A stretch of 64,000 nt of DNA, taken from NCBI RefSeq assembly GCF_028583425.1, contig NC_072791.1:197694311-197758310 (forward strand), in the 5' to 3' direction. The DNA comes from Eublepharis macularius. Its lineage: Eukaryota > Chordata > Lepidosauria > Squamata > Eublepharidae. The first letter of the stretch is position 1, and each line of letters starts with the position of its first letter. The translations under genes and the position numbers were made by a program. This document shows positions 39,842 through 51,445 of the stretch, piece by piece. The notes below the pieces were generated by a model. That model did not search any database, had not been told where the DNA came from, and saw only the letters and a program-made list of their open reading frames with translations.

Positions 39842-40053
39842 GGGTTGCCAGCTCTGGGCTGGGGAAATTCCTGGAGATTTGGGGGTGGAAGCTAGGGAGG
39901 GACATCAGTCGAGTATAATGCCATAGAGTCCACTCTCCAAAACAGCCATTTTATTCAGGGGAACTGCTCTGTGTAGTCTCTGGAGATCAAGTGTAATTCC
40001 AAGAGATCTCCATGCTTTGGGATTACAACTCTATGGAGGCTGGCAATCCTACT
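39842..40053. repeat. Interspersed repeat of the 'GGAGATTTGGGGGTGG' family
   Basis: Begins AGGGTTGCCAGCTCTGGGC, then AATTCCTGGAGATTTGGGGG, TATAATGCCATAGAGTCCAC, GGGGAACTGCTCTGTG, and ends GGAGGCTGGCAATCCTAC. The ends are inverted (GGTTGCCAGC and GCTGGCAATCC). Relatives are at 23490, 47243 and 58455. It is non-coding. Confidence 0.6.
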
Positions 40054-40269
40054 AGGTGAAGAGAACAGAACCCTTCCCCCCGCCCCCCATAGTTTCTCTC
40101 TCAATTGTGTTTTTTATCTTTGATACCAGATGTTACCTCAGTAATGCAGAACAGATTTCAGGGGAAGGATCTATGGAGGGGGGGAGTCATTGGTACCCTC
40201 ACATGTGCACCCTCTTTGTCATTCAAATTGGATCCTCCCCAGCCTCCTCTCTTTCACACAACTGAAGTT

Positions 40270-40680
40270 TGTGTTTAAAAATTTAGGCAGTTTTATTCCG
40301 TTTATTGTATGTATTATACTGATTGTTTAAAATTAATTTTATTTAATTGATTCAGGGCAGTATTATACTGAATTACATTTAAATACATCACCCTGGCCTA
40401 GATGGTCCAGGTAGCCTGATCTCATCAGATCTCAGAAACTAAGCAGGGTCGGCCCTGTATTTGGATGGGAGATCACCAAAGAAGGCCAGGGTTGCTACAC
40501 TGAAGCACACCATAGCAAATAACCTCTGACCATCTCTTGCCTTGAAAACGGGGTTGCCATAAGTCCACTGCAACTTGACAGCACACACACACACAATTAT
40601 ATTCAAAAAAATTGTAATCCACCTTAAGCCTCAGCAAGAAAGGTGGAATATAAATTAAGTAAATAAAAATAAAATAAACA
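40270..40680 (+). mobile_element. CR1/L2-like LINE 3' end interrupted by a 5S SINE
   Basis: Left part 40270-40388 is LINE 3' UTR-like. The right part 40600-40680 is the tail TTGTAATCCACCTTAAGCC, GAAAGGTGGAATATAAATT and AAATAAAAATAAAATA. A 5S SINE lies between them. Confidence 0.6.
40389..40596 (+). mobile_element. 5S-rRNA-derived SINE
   Basis: The clearest 5S head in the window: TGATCTCATCAGATCTCAG, AAACTAAGCAGGGTCGGCC, TATTTGGATGGGAGATCACC, matching the vertebrate 5S RNA 3' half with its A box, intermediate element and C box. The tail GTTGCCATAAGTCCACTGCA, ACTTGACAGCAC resembles the BovB end at 36625-36655. It ends in a CA run. Confidence 0.8.
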
Positions 40681-41040
40681 CAGTAGTACCACTGCCATAT
40701 CTAGTTTGACCTTAAAAGTGCTGGATAAGTATTAGCATAGACTCTAACCAGGAATGTTGTGGAACTTTAAATACTGAACAAATTTTTATTCTAGCATAAT
40801 CTTTCATAGATAAGAGCTGACATCATCTAGGGTTACCAGGTCCCCTGGAGCTCAAACTGGGAGATGGGGCGGGGGGATTGTGAGCAGGGAGCAATGGGAA
40901 TACTTACCCAATCTAGAGCTGGGGGTGTGATTTTTACCACATTGGCCCCTGATATGACCCTGCACTTCTGCATTGTGCCAGGAATGATGTCATTCCTTGC
41001 GCAACACAGTAGTGCTTCAGAATGCACAGGACTGCATTCT

Positions 41041-41061
41041 GGTGTGTGTGTGTGTGTGTGT
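41041..41061. repeat. (GT)n microsatellite
   Basis: About ten GT units. Confidence 0.9.
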
Positions 41062-41313
41062 TGAACCACTCCCATGCATTTTCCCATGGGAGAACATACA
41101 GAAATTCTATGCTGGACATAACAAAGACATGGAGGAACAAGAAACACTTGTGGTTTCTGCTCCCTCTAAATTCACATCTTGTCCAAAGCTATTCAAAATA
41201 AGAGTGGTTTTCTCTGGGAAAAGGGGTCTTCATGAAAAGTGTTGATAGTTCCTTCCCAAACCCCAATTTAATGGAGATTGCACTGCAGGGGTGCTTTGTG
41301 CATGTTATGCTGA

Positions 41314-41515
41314 GGGCCAAGCTACAAGTGACACCTGACACAGGTTGGACACTTGTCATCTTCCCTCAAGTTTTGATGGGAAATGTAGGCATCCTGGTCT
41401 TGCAGCTGTAATGGAGAGCCAAGCTGTAAAACCAGGACGCCTACATTTCCCATCAAAACTTGAGGGAAGCTGACAAGTATCCAACCTGTGTCAGGCGTCA
41501 CTTGTAGCTTGGCTC
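41314..41515. mobile_element. Foldback element, copy 1, 3-bp TSD
   Basis: 202 bp; ends GGGCCAAGCTACAAGTGAC and GTCACTTGTAGCTTGGCTC. The arms pair over most of the length around a short centre near 41412-41430. TGA flanks both ends (41311-41313 and 41516-41518). Same termini as 48619-49103. Confidence 0.8.
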
Positions 41516-42176
41516 TGAGACCCCTGTGGTACAGAAACAGAATATTAGGCTTGGATATAAAAATCACTGGTTCAAAATATGCTCAAGGTAAGTATCTGTT
41601 TCTCTGCCTAATGTACTTCTTGATGTTAAGGGAGGGTGGAAGTAGTAAAATGTTTTGTATACTGTAAACTGCTACAGAAGTAATTTAATAATGACCTTTG
41701 CTTTCTGGAAAACTGTTGCCTCTTTATTTTTGTCTAGAGGTTAAAAATGAAACATTTTAAGAGTATTTTATGCAGCAACATCCAAAGCACAATACAGAAT
41801 ATAGCCTGTTAAAAGATAGCAGAGATAGTATTTGTGTTACTTAAGCCAAGATAATCATCAGGCTTCATGTATAATTTTATTTATTTAATGAAGTACATAG
41901 CTGTAAAGTAATGCCTTAGGCTTCTTATTGCTTAAGTACACATTGCCGGTAATAACAGAGCAACGAGTCATATTACAGGAGTGCCATTTTTTCCCAAATG
42001 GTTTTAACTTTTAAAACATTATTCAATGAGTATCTTGGAAACTTCAAAGATTTTGTAGGTTCATCCTTTGCAAAATAATCTGATTCTTGTTGAACAAATA
42101 CATCTATGAAGTGAAGAAAATACCTATGGAACAATGCAGCAGCTTCCACCAGGTAAGACTCCTTGATAGTGGCCAT

Positions 42177-42633
42177 CAGGGCTTTTTTTCAGCCAGAACG
42201 CAGTGGAACGGAGTTCCGGCACCTCTTAAAAATGGTCACATGCCAGTGGCCCTGCCCCCTGATCTCCAGATGGAGAGGAGTTTAGATTGCCCTCCGCACC
42301 GCTGGCTGCTGCAGGGATTGGACACTCTCTGAGTCCCACCTCCCTTCCCTGATCCCCCTCCCTCCTTCCCTTTCTGTCTCTCACTTACTCACTCCCCCCT
42401 CCCATCAGGTAAAAAAAGGCAGGGACTTGCAGGAGGGCGTGGAGGTCAATCTAAACTCCCCTCTGTCTGGAGATCAGGGGGCAGGGCCACTGGCCATGTG
42501 ACCATTTTCGCCAAGGGCGATTTAAACTTTTAAAAACTCCGCCCTTGTTCCAGCTGACCCAAAGTGATGTCATTGTGTGGTACTGAGTTCCACCACTGAG
42601 TTCCACCACCTCTTTTCCCAGAAAAAAGCCCTG
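42177..42633. mobile_element. hAT-type palindromic MITE, copy 4, enlarged centre
   Basis: 457 bp from CAGGGCTTTTTTTCAGCC to CCCAGAAAAAAGCCCTG. Flanks are GTGGCCAT (42169-42176) and GTGGCCAC (42634-42641), 7 of 8. It has the same arms as the copies at 17052, 18735 and 23172, but the centre has about 150 extra bases, C/T-rich (CCCTCCCTCCTTCCC) at 42300-42430. Confidence 0.85.
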
Positions 42634-42964
42634 GTGGCCACAGTAAGCCATGAACAATGTTTGGACAATATGCTTTATTCTACTGTGAAAGCAGGCAATA
42701 ATTTATGAGTCTATAAACCATGTAAGTGGCACAGGTTCCCAGCCATCGAGGAAATCCAATTTTATTGGTCATAAGATACAAGGAAATAAAAGAAACACCA
42801 ACAAAATTTATTCTCCCATCATAACTTTAGAAATACCACCAAGGAATTGGATGACCCATCTTCTTCTTCAGGGTGGAAATGAGACCTCAGCTATTTCTGG
42901 TTAGTCCAGGGCAAGGCCTCACAGGTGCAACAGGCCAACCAGTCCCTTCACAATGTATTTGTTG

Positions 42965-43130
42965 GTTTGTTTTAGATATTTATACCCTGCTTTTGTCCCC
43001 AGTGGGGACCCAAATCAGATTAAAAGATTCTTCTCCTCTCCTCCATTTCATCCTGACCACAACAATCCCGCGAGGTAGGTTAGGTTGAGAGAGAGAGTGA
43101 CTAGTCTAATGTCACCTGGTGAGTCATCAG
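42965..43130 (-). mobile_element. tRNA-derived SINE, minus strand, head lost
   Basis: Plus strand TTTGTCCCCAGTGGGGACCC, then TCTCCTCTCCTCCATTTCATCC and GCGAGGTAGGTTAGGTTGAG, the reverse of the family tail and core. The tRNA-like head at the right is degraded or missing. Confidence 0.6.
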
Positions 43131-43960
43131 CAGAATGGGTCACATCTTGCTTAATAAGCAAAGTGTGTGGTTACTATTTATATTGCCAAACTAGATGTAA
43201 CACAAAAAAGTCCATGATCTCTTGTGGGACAGAATTTTTTCCCCATCCTTGTTGGCAACCCTACTTCCTGTTAGTTTTAAGGAGGAAAGCGAGAGATTGT
43301 AATCATGTGTCTTTGGCCTCTCAAATTTTGACTCATAAGCTGACTAACCATGGGGAATACCTGCTACGCTGAAGGAGTTTGATATAGTCTATATAGAACA
43401 GCCATATTCTTAAAGGGGTTGGCCTTGAGAAGAAATTTCTATTTAAACCAGAATGGTTTGGTTCACTAGGCTATATTTACACATGCTTAGGCCCTCTGAA
43501 ATCTAGAAGATTCAACTGAACACAACTGTGGATCATATTTCATTCTAAGGGTTTCTCTTTCTATGCTAAACAGGTACTAAATGTCACAGTTGTTTTATTA
43601 ATGTCTCTATAATAAAGGAAAGATCTTCAGATAGCATCGAGAGAGGATGATTCTTTGCCAATATTTCCAAAATATGGCTGACATTTCCAGGTACAATGTA
43701 GGAGCGTGAAGAGAGGAAGAGACAGACTCTTAAAGGTGCCCGTCTCTGTTTTCCTCGCTCACAGCAAACATAAATCTGGATTCATTTGTACAAGCATGGA
43801 GTACTCAGTACTCCAGGGGCAGAACAGTGTGTCTTGGGGAAAAGAAGTTGGGGAACTCTTTTTTCAAACTATCACTATATTTACTACAAAATGATAGCCA
43901 GTATGTTAGGAATGCAGTTGCAGAAGGTAGCATTTTGATAAATATCAGCTGTGTCATGAA

Positions 43961-44629
43961 TAGAGATGGGCACGAACAGAAAAAACTGAACATGATGTTC
44001 GTTGTTCGTTGCCATCCACGAACAGGGACTCATGAACAACCACAAACATGGCCTTGTTCACGAACATGTTCGTGGTTGGCTGTTCATGGGGGCCAGCAGG
44101 CTCTCCTCCAGCCATCATTCAAGTCAAGATCCCTACTGCACCACTCCCAGAAACCTGACCTGGGCAGGCACCAGGAAAGGTACCAATAATAAGTAATAGC
44201 TTGGCTCAGAGCCTGGCAGCAGCCCTGGAACTTGAAGGGGTAGATCCCTATCCCACCACACAAAAAGAAAATTCAAGCTCTATCAAAATGCCAGCAGCAA
44301 CTGTCTCTCCACTGTCTGCAAAGTCAGAGCTCCCTTGTTGTAATAAATTTGGAGCTCCATGCTTGAAAGCAAGACCTGCCTATCAAGCTTAGATTGGGGT
44401 TTCCCGGGCAACAGCAGGAGTTCAGACAGAGTACAGACAATTCCTGCCTAAGTTACCAAGGGAATTGATTGCAGGTGCCAGACTGTCTGGCTTGATGAAC
44501 AGCAACTGAGGCTTGCAACGACCACCTGTTCGTTTAGAATGGGGCTTCACGAACAGCTTGTTCACGAACAGCAGATTGGGCTGTTCGTGGGGTTTTTTTT
44601 GTTTGTATTGCAGTTTGTGCCCATCTCTA
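43961..44629. mobile_element. hAT-type non-autonomous element (GAGATGGGCAC family), copy 1
   Basis: 669 bp; starts TAGAGATGGGCACGAAC and ends GTTTGTGCCCATCTCTA. Exact GTCATGAA flanks both ends (43953-43960 and 44630-44637). The sub-terminal DNA is dense in GTTCGTG/CACGAAC words in both orientations, like clustered transposase-binding sites. No transposase frame. Related to 46259-47070. Confidence 0.88.
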
Positions 44630-44929
44630 GTCATGAATCGCCTGGGATCTGTTTGGTAGAGTTTTGATCATGATTTAAGAATCAGTTTAAATGTGCAGTA
44701 GGGCACATGGTACAGATTGCACCATCTCAGATATGTTTGCTTGTCTGAAAGCATTGTCCCTCCATGTCAAAATGTTTATGCTGCTAGTGGGTTTTTAATA
44801 CTGAGTCTTCTTAATCTCTAATTATTTTACACCTTGGGCTGGTTCTCTGGAGAGACAACATAGACATTTTCTAAATAAATAAAGTAATATGAACAGTTAT
44901 TCTGTGGCAGCACATTTGGAAACATCATC

Positions 44930-45165
44930 TGACCTCCTGCCTACCTATTGCCTATTTGCTTAGTGGTGGACTGCAAATCAGCACTCTGCTGGTTCGATTC
45001 CCACTACTGCCATGAGCTCTGTAAGTGGCCTTGGGTAAGCCACTCCTCAAAGCCCCAGCTCTCCAGCTGTATGGTGGGGATAATAATAACACTGACTTTG
45101 TTCACCTCTCTGACTAATCTATCCAGAAGTACTGTGTATAAGCACACTCTTGTTGTTGTTATTTT
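44930..45165 (+). mobile_element. tRNA-derived SINE
   Basis: A tRNA-like head with GCTGGTTCGATTCCCAC (B box), then CTCTGTAAGTGGCCTTGG (core-like), GGTGGGGATAATAATAACAC and a TTGTTGTTATT tail. Diverged member of the core-containing SINE group. Confidence 0.55.
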
Positions 45166-45769
45166 ATGATCATCATCGTAAACTTTTGTTAAGTTTTAAT
45201 TTAAAAAAACTCTACTTCCTTTTCAAAGTAACTTTTGAAAACCTCAAAATTAAGTATATTTTCCCCCTTTCTTCAACACTTACCTTAAAGCATATTTCAG
45301 GTGTATTATAGTTTCAGACAGCTGCAAGTCTCGAAGTGCCCAACATAGAATGCACCGTGTCACATACCAAGAATTCTAGTTAGAATGCTGTCATGCATCG
45401 TGTGCATTCAGCTATAAAGCTTACAAGAAACCACTAAGCTGTCCAGGCTGGAATACACCTGGGCAAAATGAAATCTTGTCCACAGGGGAAAAAATGTCAT
45501 CAGCTAATAACAGAAGTGCCTTGCAGGTAAAAATTTGCACATACAAAAAATAAATTGTCTGCTGACTTCATTTGAAGGCATGAATGGGAAAGAATAACTA
45601 TATCTTGCTTTGAGTAGCAGTAATCCTGCTATTAAAAAGACTCAGATTTTTATTTATTTATTTGCATACACACGGTAAGTGAAATCATGTCCCTGATGCC
45701 CATTGTAAAACACTAACTCAGGGCACTTTCCCTTGGTCACTGAAACATCTAAACTACCTGATGACAATG

Positions 45770-46137
45770 ATGTTGTCAATTATTGCCCTGCCCTTTATAG
45801 GCAAGATGATAGAGCAGCTGCCGAATAACCCCATGTCTTCCTGGATGATTCAGGCCAGATGATGGAGATGGCAGTGGTAGCTTTAGTCAATGATCTCATT
45901 TGTAAGTTGACAAGCGCCATGCCTTTTCGTTGCTCTTAGAGGAATTATCAGCAACCTTTGATACTGTGGACCATGCCGTCTTTTTGAGGAGTTTGGAGGT
46001 AGAAGTAGGGATTATGGGATGTGTTTTGACTTGGGCAGGACTCCAAGATGGCTGCCTGTCCAATTGCATTTTTAAAATATATTTTGTAATTGATTCTCAG
46101 CGAGAAACATGGGCTGTAAATAAAACTAAAAATTAAT
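45770..46137 (+). mobile_element. CR1/L2-like LINE, internally deleted
   Basis: The frame at 45930 reads ELSATFDTVDHAVFLRSL, the conserved RT palm block of CR1/L2 LINEs (LSAAFDTVDH-type, catalytic Asp present). Soon after it jumps to the 3' tail (GTAATTGATTCTCAGCGAG, TGTAAATAAAACTAAAAA). Most of the coding region is missing, so it is dead. Confidence 0.75.
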
Positions 46138-46258
46138 TTCGTATCAGGAATACATGCTAAACAGTGATATGACAGACCATTTTGCTCAGCATGCATGGTG
46201 AGTTCTCTGCCCAGGCAGCTGAGGAAAACCCCTGTTGCCTTGGCCATACTTTCAGGAC

Positions 46259-47070
46259 TAGACATGGACATGAACCAAAAATTTTTAATTAACTGGTGGT
46301 TCGTGGTTCGGTGCCGACGATGAACCTGAACCAGTGAACCGCAATGAACTTTTCCCGTTGCCGAACCGGTTCGAGGTTCATGGGCGTCAGAACGGCCCCC
46401 ATTGGAATTAGAGAGCCAATATTCCCAGGGAGTATTTAACAAGCTCTCCTCCAGCCATTACCCAAGTTTGGTAAAGATTGCAATAGGGATCCAAGCTCCA
46501 ATTAAACTCTCTCTGTCTCTCTCCCCAAAGGCTAGCAAGTAGCAAGCAACAGCTCTGTCACACTCCACTGCTCACTGAAAGTGAAACCCAGCCTGGGAGC
46601 CCACTGCTTTTTATAAGCTGAGGTCCCATTGAGCAACACAGGAGGTCTGTGGTTGGCTGTCAGAGCTGCCTATCAGGGTTTGCAGGGATGAGATTGGAGT
46701 GCCCATGGCTACAGAACACCCCTCCCCCTCCCTCCCCCGGGTGTCTTCTCCCAGGTTGTAACCACTTTGCAGCTCCATGGTTGGAAGGAAGACCTGCCAA
46801 TCAAGGTAAGCTAGGCTTCCATTCGGGTTTCCAGGGCGACAGAAGGAGTGCAGACAGAGTTCAGGCATTCCCCTGGCTCCGTTTCCAAGGGAATTGATTG
46901 ATGGTGCCTGACTGTCTGGCTTCACAAACCGCGGAAGAACGCACCGAACCGCACCTCTAACGAATGCTGGTTCTTTGGCCATGGACACTCCCGAACCGCT
47001 GGATCGCGAATGGAAGATTGGGTGGTTCGTGGGTTTTTTTGGTTTGTAATGCGGTTCGTGCCCATGTCTA
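46259..47070. mobile_element. hAT-type non-autonomous element (GAGATGGGCAC family), copy 2
   Basis: 812 bp; starts TAGACATGGACATGAACC and ends GGTTCGTGCCCATGTCTA. Flanks TTCAGGAC and GTCAGGAT match at 6 of 8. Clustered GGTTCG words lie near both ends. An internal block with AAGGGAATTGATTG and CTGACTGTCTGGCTTCA is shared with the 43961 copy. Confidence 0.75.
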
Positions 47071-47242
47071 GTCAGGATTCTCCACATGCAACCATTTTGG
47101 ATCAGGAAAAAGAAACAAGGTAGAGGCAGGATTCCTTTCTCCCCCCATGCTGTTGTCTTGAGCCCAGCTGAGATCTTGGAAACTTTAAAAATATTGAGAA
47201 CTTGGGAACTTTAAAAAAAGCTGCTCTTGGACTGCAGGAAAT

Positions 47243-47404
47243 CAGGTTGTCAACCACCAGGTGTTGCCTGGAGATCTCCCAGATCAGTTCCCCTGCAGAA
47301 AATACTGCAGGGTGGATTCTATGGCATTATACCCAACTAAGGTTCCTCCCAGGCTCCACCCCAAACATTTCAAGGAATTTTCCAACCCAGAGCTGGCAAC
47401 CCTA
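47243..47404. repeat. Interspersed repeat of the 'GGAGATTTGGGGGTGG' family
   Basis: On plus: GGTTGTCAACCACCAGGTG, CTGGAGATCTCCCAGATCAG, TTCTATGGCATTATACCC and ACCCAGAGCTGGCAACCCTA, the reverse orientation of 39842-40053. Confidence 0.6.
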
Positions 47405-47439
47405 GAAGGAAACGAGTTTTTTGAAAACTTGTTAAAAAA

Positions 47440-47660
47440 ATCTTGACATCATTTAGCCCTAATAGAAGGTAACAGGCATGGTTTGGTGCTTTTTGTTGCC
47501 TGCTAGTTATGGCTCAGCCCTAGTAGGTTGAGCCAGATTTTTTTATTTGTATTGTTTTCTAATTCCATAATCCTCATCCTGTTGCATTGTTCTCTGAATG
47601 TCTTATGATGACTGATTGCATTTAAAAAAAATATTTTGTAATCTGCCTGGAGTTGTGGAG
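47440..47660 (+). mobile_element. CR1/L2-like LINE 3' UTR and tail
   Basis: TAATCCTCATCCTGTTGCA and ATGTCTTATGATGACTGATTG parallel 38885-38940. The tail is TTTTGTAATCTGCCTGGAGT. Confidence 0.5.
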
Positions 47661-48618
47661 CTGAACTACATGTTACTTTTTACACAAGTTTGCCCCAGAC
47701 CTGGCATCCCTAAGCCCAAGCCATGCTCAAAGTGAATCCTGGAAACACAGGTGCTGCTGCTGGGGCTTAGCTTGCTCCCAGTGTGTCTGGCTACATATGA
47801 CCCTCCTCTCTCTTTGATCGCCAGCACACCACCATCTTCACAGATAGGCATGGTGGTGTCACTCCAGCTATGTGCTTTTGCCTACCCCTGAACTATGTCA
47901 TAAATCAAATTGTCAGCCACAGTGCAGAGAGTCACTCTGGCTTGTCACAGGAACCCTTCGAGATGGAACTACGGAGAAATAAGCTTCCACTTTATTTTAT
48001 TTAAAATATTTACATGCCTGCCTTTCTCCTGAGCATCTCAGGACCCAAAGTGGGTAACAGCAATGTAAAAACAATTTTATAAAGCTAACATTACAAACAA
48101 ATATAAAAGCAATCTAACCTCCACCCTACCCCTACACACCAGCTGATATGGGAAGCTCGCTGACTTACCAGCAGACATGATTGCAACAGAGGCAAGGCTG
48201 GAGAGGAGGCAAAGAAGAGGGGAGGATGCAGAAGGAGGAGCGCAAGTGAGTGGGTATGTGCCTGCGTGGGCCATTGCAGGCTTCGCCCTGGGTGGCAGGA
48301 GCCATCTGGTTACACTGTGACAGCAGCACATCACTTGCATCCCGCGGTGTCCAGCAGGCATGCTGGGGGAAGTTAACATCAAATTGTGGCAGGCCAGTCA
48401 ATGCAGTGGATCTGTTGCCCTATGCCTTGCCAATGCTCCAATGGCTGTAATCGATAAAGTTGTGGCCTATTACATCCAGTCATGCTGCATGTTGTGTATT
48501 CTTTGTCGGGTCCCAGCCCCTTCATCACCCATACGGCTGCAATCCCCCTCTACTCAGGTTCAGACTCCCCCCAAAGCTCTCTGGAACAGCTCTGGTTTGC
48601 ATTTTCACCAGAAAGTCA

Positions 48619-49103
48619 GAGCCAAGCTACAAGTGACATTTTTCACATGAAGGACACTTGATCGTTTTCGCAAGTTTTTCTGGGAACTGAAGTCCCTCTC
48701 CCTGCCCCTTTTCCTTCTGTTCCTTCCCCTCTCTGTTAGAATCGCTGTCTGAAGAGCCAGAGAAAGCCACCGGCAGCAGCAGCTTTTGCAAATAGTCTTG
48801 CTCCCGGGGAGCTGCTCTGGAGAAGCTGACATGTCGGTGAAGCTGAGCAGGACGCCCAGGGAAGGGAGAAAGTTGCAGCTGCCTGCCCCCCAAAATCATT
48901 GAGAGCAGGCTTGTGACTGGAGGAACGATTTGCAAAAGCTGCTGTTGCCGCTGGCTTTCTCTGGCTCTTCAGGCAGTGATTCTAACAGAGAGGGGAAGAA
49001 ATAGAAGGGAAAGGGGTGGGGGAGAGGGACTTCAGTTCCCAGAAAAACTTGCGAAAACGATCAAGTGTCCTTCATGTGAAAAATGTCACTTGTAGCTTGG
49101 CTC
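48619..49103. mobile_element. Foldback element, copy 2, 3-bp TSD
   Basis: 485 bp; ends GAGCCAAGCTACAAGTGACA and TGTCACTTGTAGCTTGGCTC. Arms of about 180 bp pair (GACTTCAGTTCCCAGAAAAA on one side, its complement on the other). TCA flanks both ends (48616-48618 and 49104-49106). No transposase. With the 41314 copy, the TSD consensus is T-N-A. Confidence 0.82.
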
Positions 49104-49667
49104 TCAATTCTAAAGACCTCTTTGGGGAGTCTGTTGCAGAGGCACGGGGCAGCCACTGAAAAAGTTCCAGCCCCAACTGTTGCTGAATGTGCTTTAGTCA
49201 AGGTGGTCACCGATAGTTGACCTGCTGCACAGGAATATGCAATTTGGTGCTCAGTTGTTTGCCTGGCCTGTTGTGGTACAGAATAATCATGAGTTACTGG
49301 TTCAAAGATTGCCTCTGCTGGGAACTTACTTGTTAGCCTTATGCAACCCACTCTCTCTCAACCATCTTCCCCTCTCTGCCCATAAAGTATAATACTGACC
49401 TACTTTACAGGATAACAAGACAAGTGCCATTTAAACATTTAGCATTATCATAAAGCAGAACTTTCCACAATGCTTCCTTCTTTGAAATTATTTAAATCCC
49501 TGAGAGGCCCATTTCACACAGCATATGACAGCAGTAGGATTTCTGTGGAGAACCAACATTTTTTTAAAATGCCTTTAAAAACACACACATGCCATTAAGC
49601 TTCAACAGTCCCACTTTTCATCAGGCTTAGCCCTTCTTTCCCCATGATTTTCTTATCTAAACGCCAG

Positions 49668-49870
49668 TGTGGTGTAGTAGGCAGAATGTTGGACTACAAT
49701 TTGTGAGACCCAGATTTGAATCTCCACTCTGCCATGGAAGCGTGACCTTTCGCTAGCCTCTCAGGCTAACTGACTTCACAAGCCTCGTTATGAGGAAAAT
49801 ATGGAGGAGAGCAGAATAATGTAAGCCGCTTGGGTCCCCAATGGGGCATAAATGAATAAAATAAAAGTTC
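49668..49870 (+). mobile_element. tRNA-derived SINE
   Basis: Plus strand: CCAGTGTGGTGTAGTAGGCAG (A-box region), CAGATTTGAATCTCCAC (B-box-like), core, then TAAGCCGCTTGGGTCCCCAA and TGAATAAAATAAAA. Best plus-strand copy of the family at 3338-3556. Confidence 0.75.
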
Positions 49871-50099
49871 CAAACTGAAAGCTCACAATGCAAGCCTCCC
49901 CTATAAGTTAAACAAAATTAACCCTGGGGAAATATGCAGCCTATGAAATAACACCCGTTTATTTAGCTCCACCATCAGCAAAGAAGAGTGCAAAAATGTC
50001 AGTGAGTGAATTTGTGTCGGTGGGGTTGAAGTTTTGGGTGGGTCTACAGGACAGGGGGAGTGGTCTGTTTTCTTTGTCACACTTTCATCTCCCATACTG

Positions 50100-50230
50100 C
50101 TCCCCCCTCACAGTCCCCTCCTCACGTTGCTTCTACAGTGAAGGATATTTCTAGCTGGGAAGTGCAAGTGCAGGAACATCAGGCAAGAAGTTATTTCTCC
50201 TGGGGACGGCATTTGCTGTTCATTCCAGAG
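50100..50230 (+). other. Candidate 5' untranslated exon of the collagen gene
   Basis: A strong donor (CCAGAG then GTAAGA at 50231) lies 1.5 kb before the first coding exon. That exon has a plausible acceptor after CAAACAAAG (exon start about 51752), six bases before its ATG, and a pyrimidine-rich stretch before it. The pairing is inferred; the start of this exon and a promoter were not identified. Confidence 0.3.
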
Positions 50231-51244
50231 GTAAGAATCCTTTTTCCCTACTCTATAGCTATGTGTGAGAGTAAGATACATAAGAAAGAAGATAGAGGTT
50301 TTAGAGGTATCCCTGTGTTCATTGGGAAGCTGGATTTCAGTAGTGAATCATTCCTTTTTTTTTCATTGAAATTAGATACACAAAAGAAATGACACTGATT
50401 TATGTGTCCAGTGATTTTTATTGCTGTTAGTAGTCCTCATGTGACTGGTTCACTGGTGATGTAGACTGAGAGCATACAACTCCCTGAGAAACTCTTAACA
50501 AGTGGATCGCGCTGTCAAGTGGAAAGGAAAACACAAAGTATACAAGCCGCCCGCAATGGGAAGCTGTAAAACTAGCTGATGGACAGAGGCTAAGATAGTT
50601 GTTGATATATCTTATGTGAATGTGATTGGGATCACAGTGAGTGTCTTTTAGGAACAATGTCCAGAGATTAAATCTACCATTACGATGGCTGGCATTCAAC
50701 TACCAATTGTGTATTCAGTTACTGGTTAGTTACCAAACACTGTACAAAGTACTTATACATGAATCTGCTGTTGTAATAAGATAGCCTGATGGTCTCCCCG
50801 GTTGTAGTAGTGAAGCAAGTTTCAACCAGTCTGCAACCTCATTCTATGGGAAAAAGCAAGAACAGCTGTACGGCTTTGCCCACCTGCCTTTCAAAGCACC
50901 TGTATATCTTTTATTACTTTTTTTACTGCTTAGAGTGTTCTTACAGTAGAGGGGGATATAAATTATGGAAACAGGATGATATGATACAGTGGCAAAAATG
51001 CAGCTCTCTGGGCTAGGAGTTCAAATATTTAGACAGTTATAAAGCACGCTGTGTGAATTTAAGTGAGTTACTATTTCTTAGCCTAATTTAGTTTGCAGGG
51101 CTGTTGTTGTAATTACTATTATTTATAAAGCCTTCCAGAAAATAGGTGCTGTATAATGATTGGGCTAAAAAGAACAAAACCTGTCTGCAGGCTTACAATT
51201 TAAAGACTGCTATGAGGAGAAAATGAAATAACCCCCACCTAAAT

Positions 51245-51445
51245 TGCCATGGAGGGTAGTGGTATGGCATGGTATAGTCCTAACTCATCAGCAGCTAAAC
51301 AAGGTTGGTACTTGGAGAGCCTCAAGGGAGACTGGGGTTACTATGCCAAGGAAAGCAATAGCAAATCACTTCTTCTCCTCACTTAGCTTGAAAGCCCCCT
51401 GCCAGGGTCACCATAAGTCAGCTGTGACTTGACAGCACACACATC
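51245..51445 (+). mobile_element. 5S-rRNA-derived SINE, diverged
   Basis: Weak 5S head (CTCATCAGCAGCTAAACAAG, GGTACTTGG), body with GGTTACTATGCCAAGG, and a clear tail GGGTCACCATAAGTCAGCTG, TGACTTGACAGCACAC. Confidence 0.65.

Noticed and set aside
40430..40500. Functional 5S rRNA gene
   Set aside because: The 5' half of 5S RNA is missing or degraded, and a SINE body and tail follow; several similar copies exist.
41321..41567. Minus-strand frame across the foldback element
   Set aside because: The frame exists because the element is a palindrome; no protein-like features.
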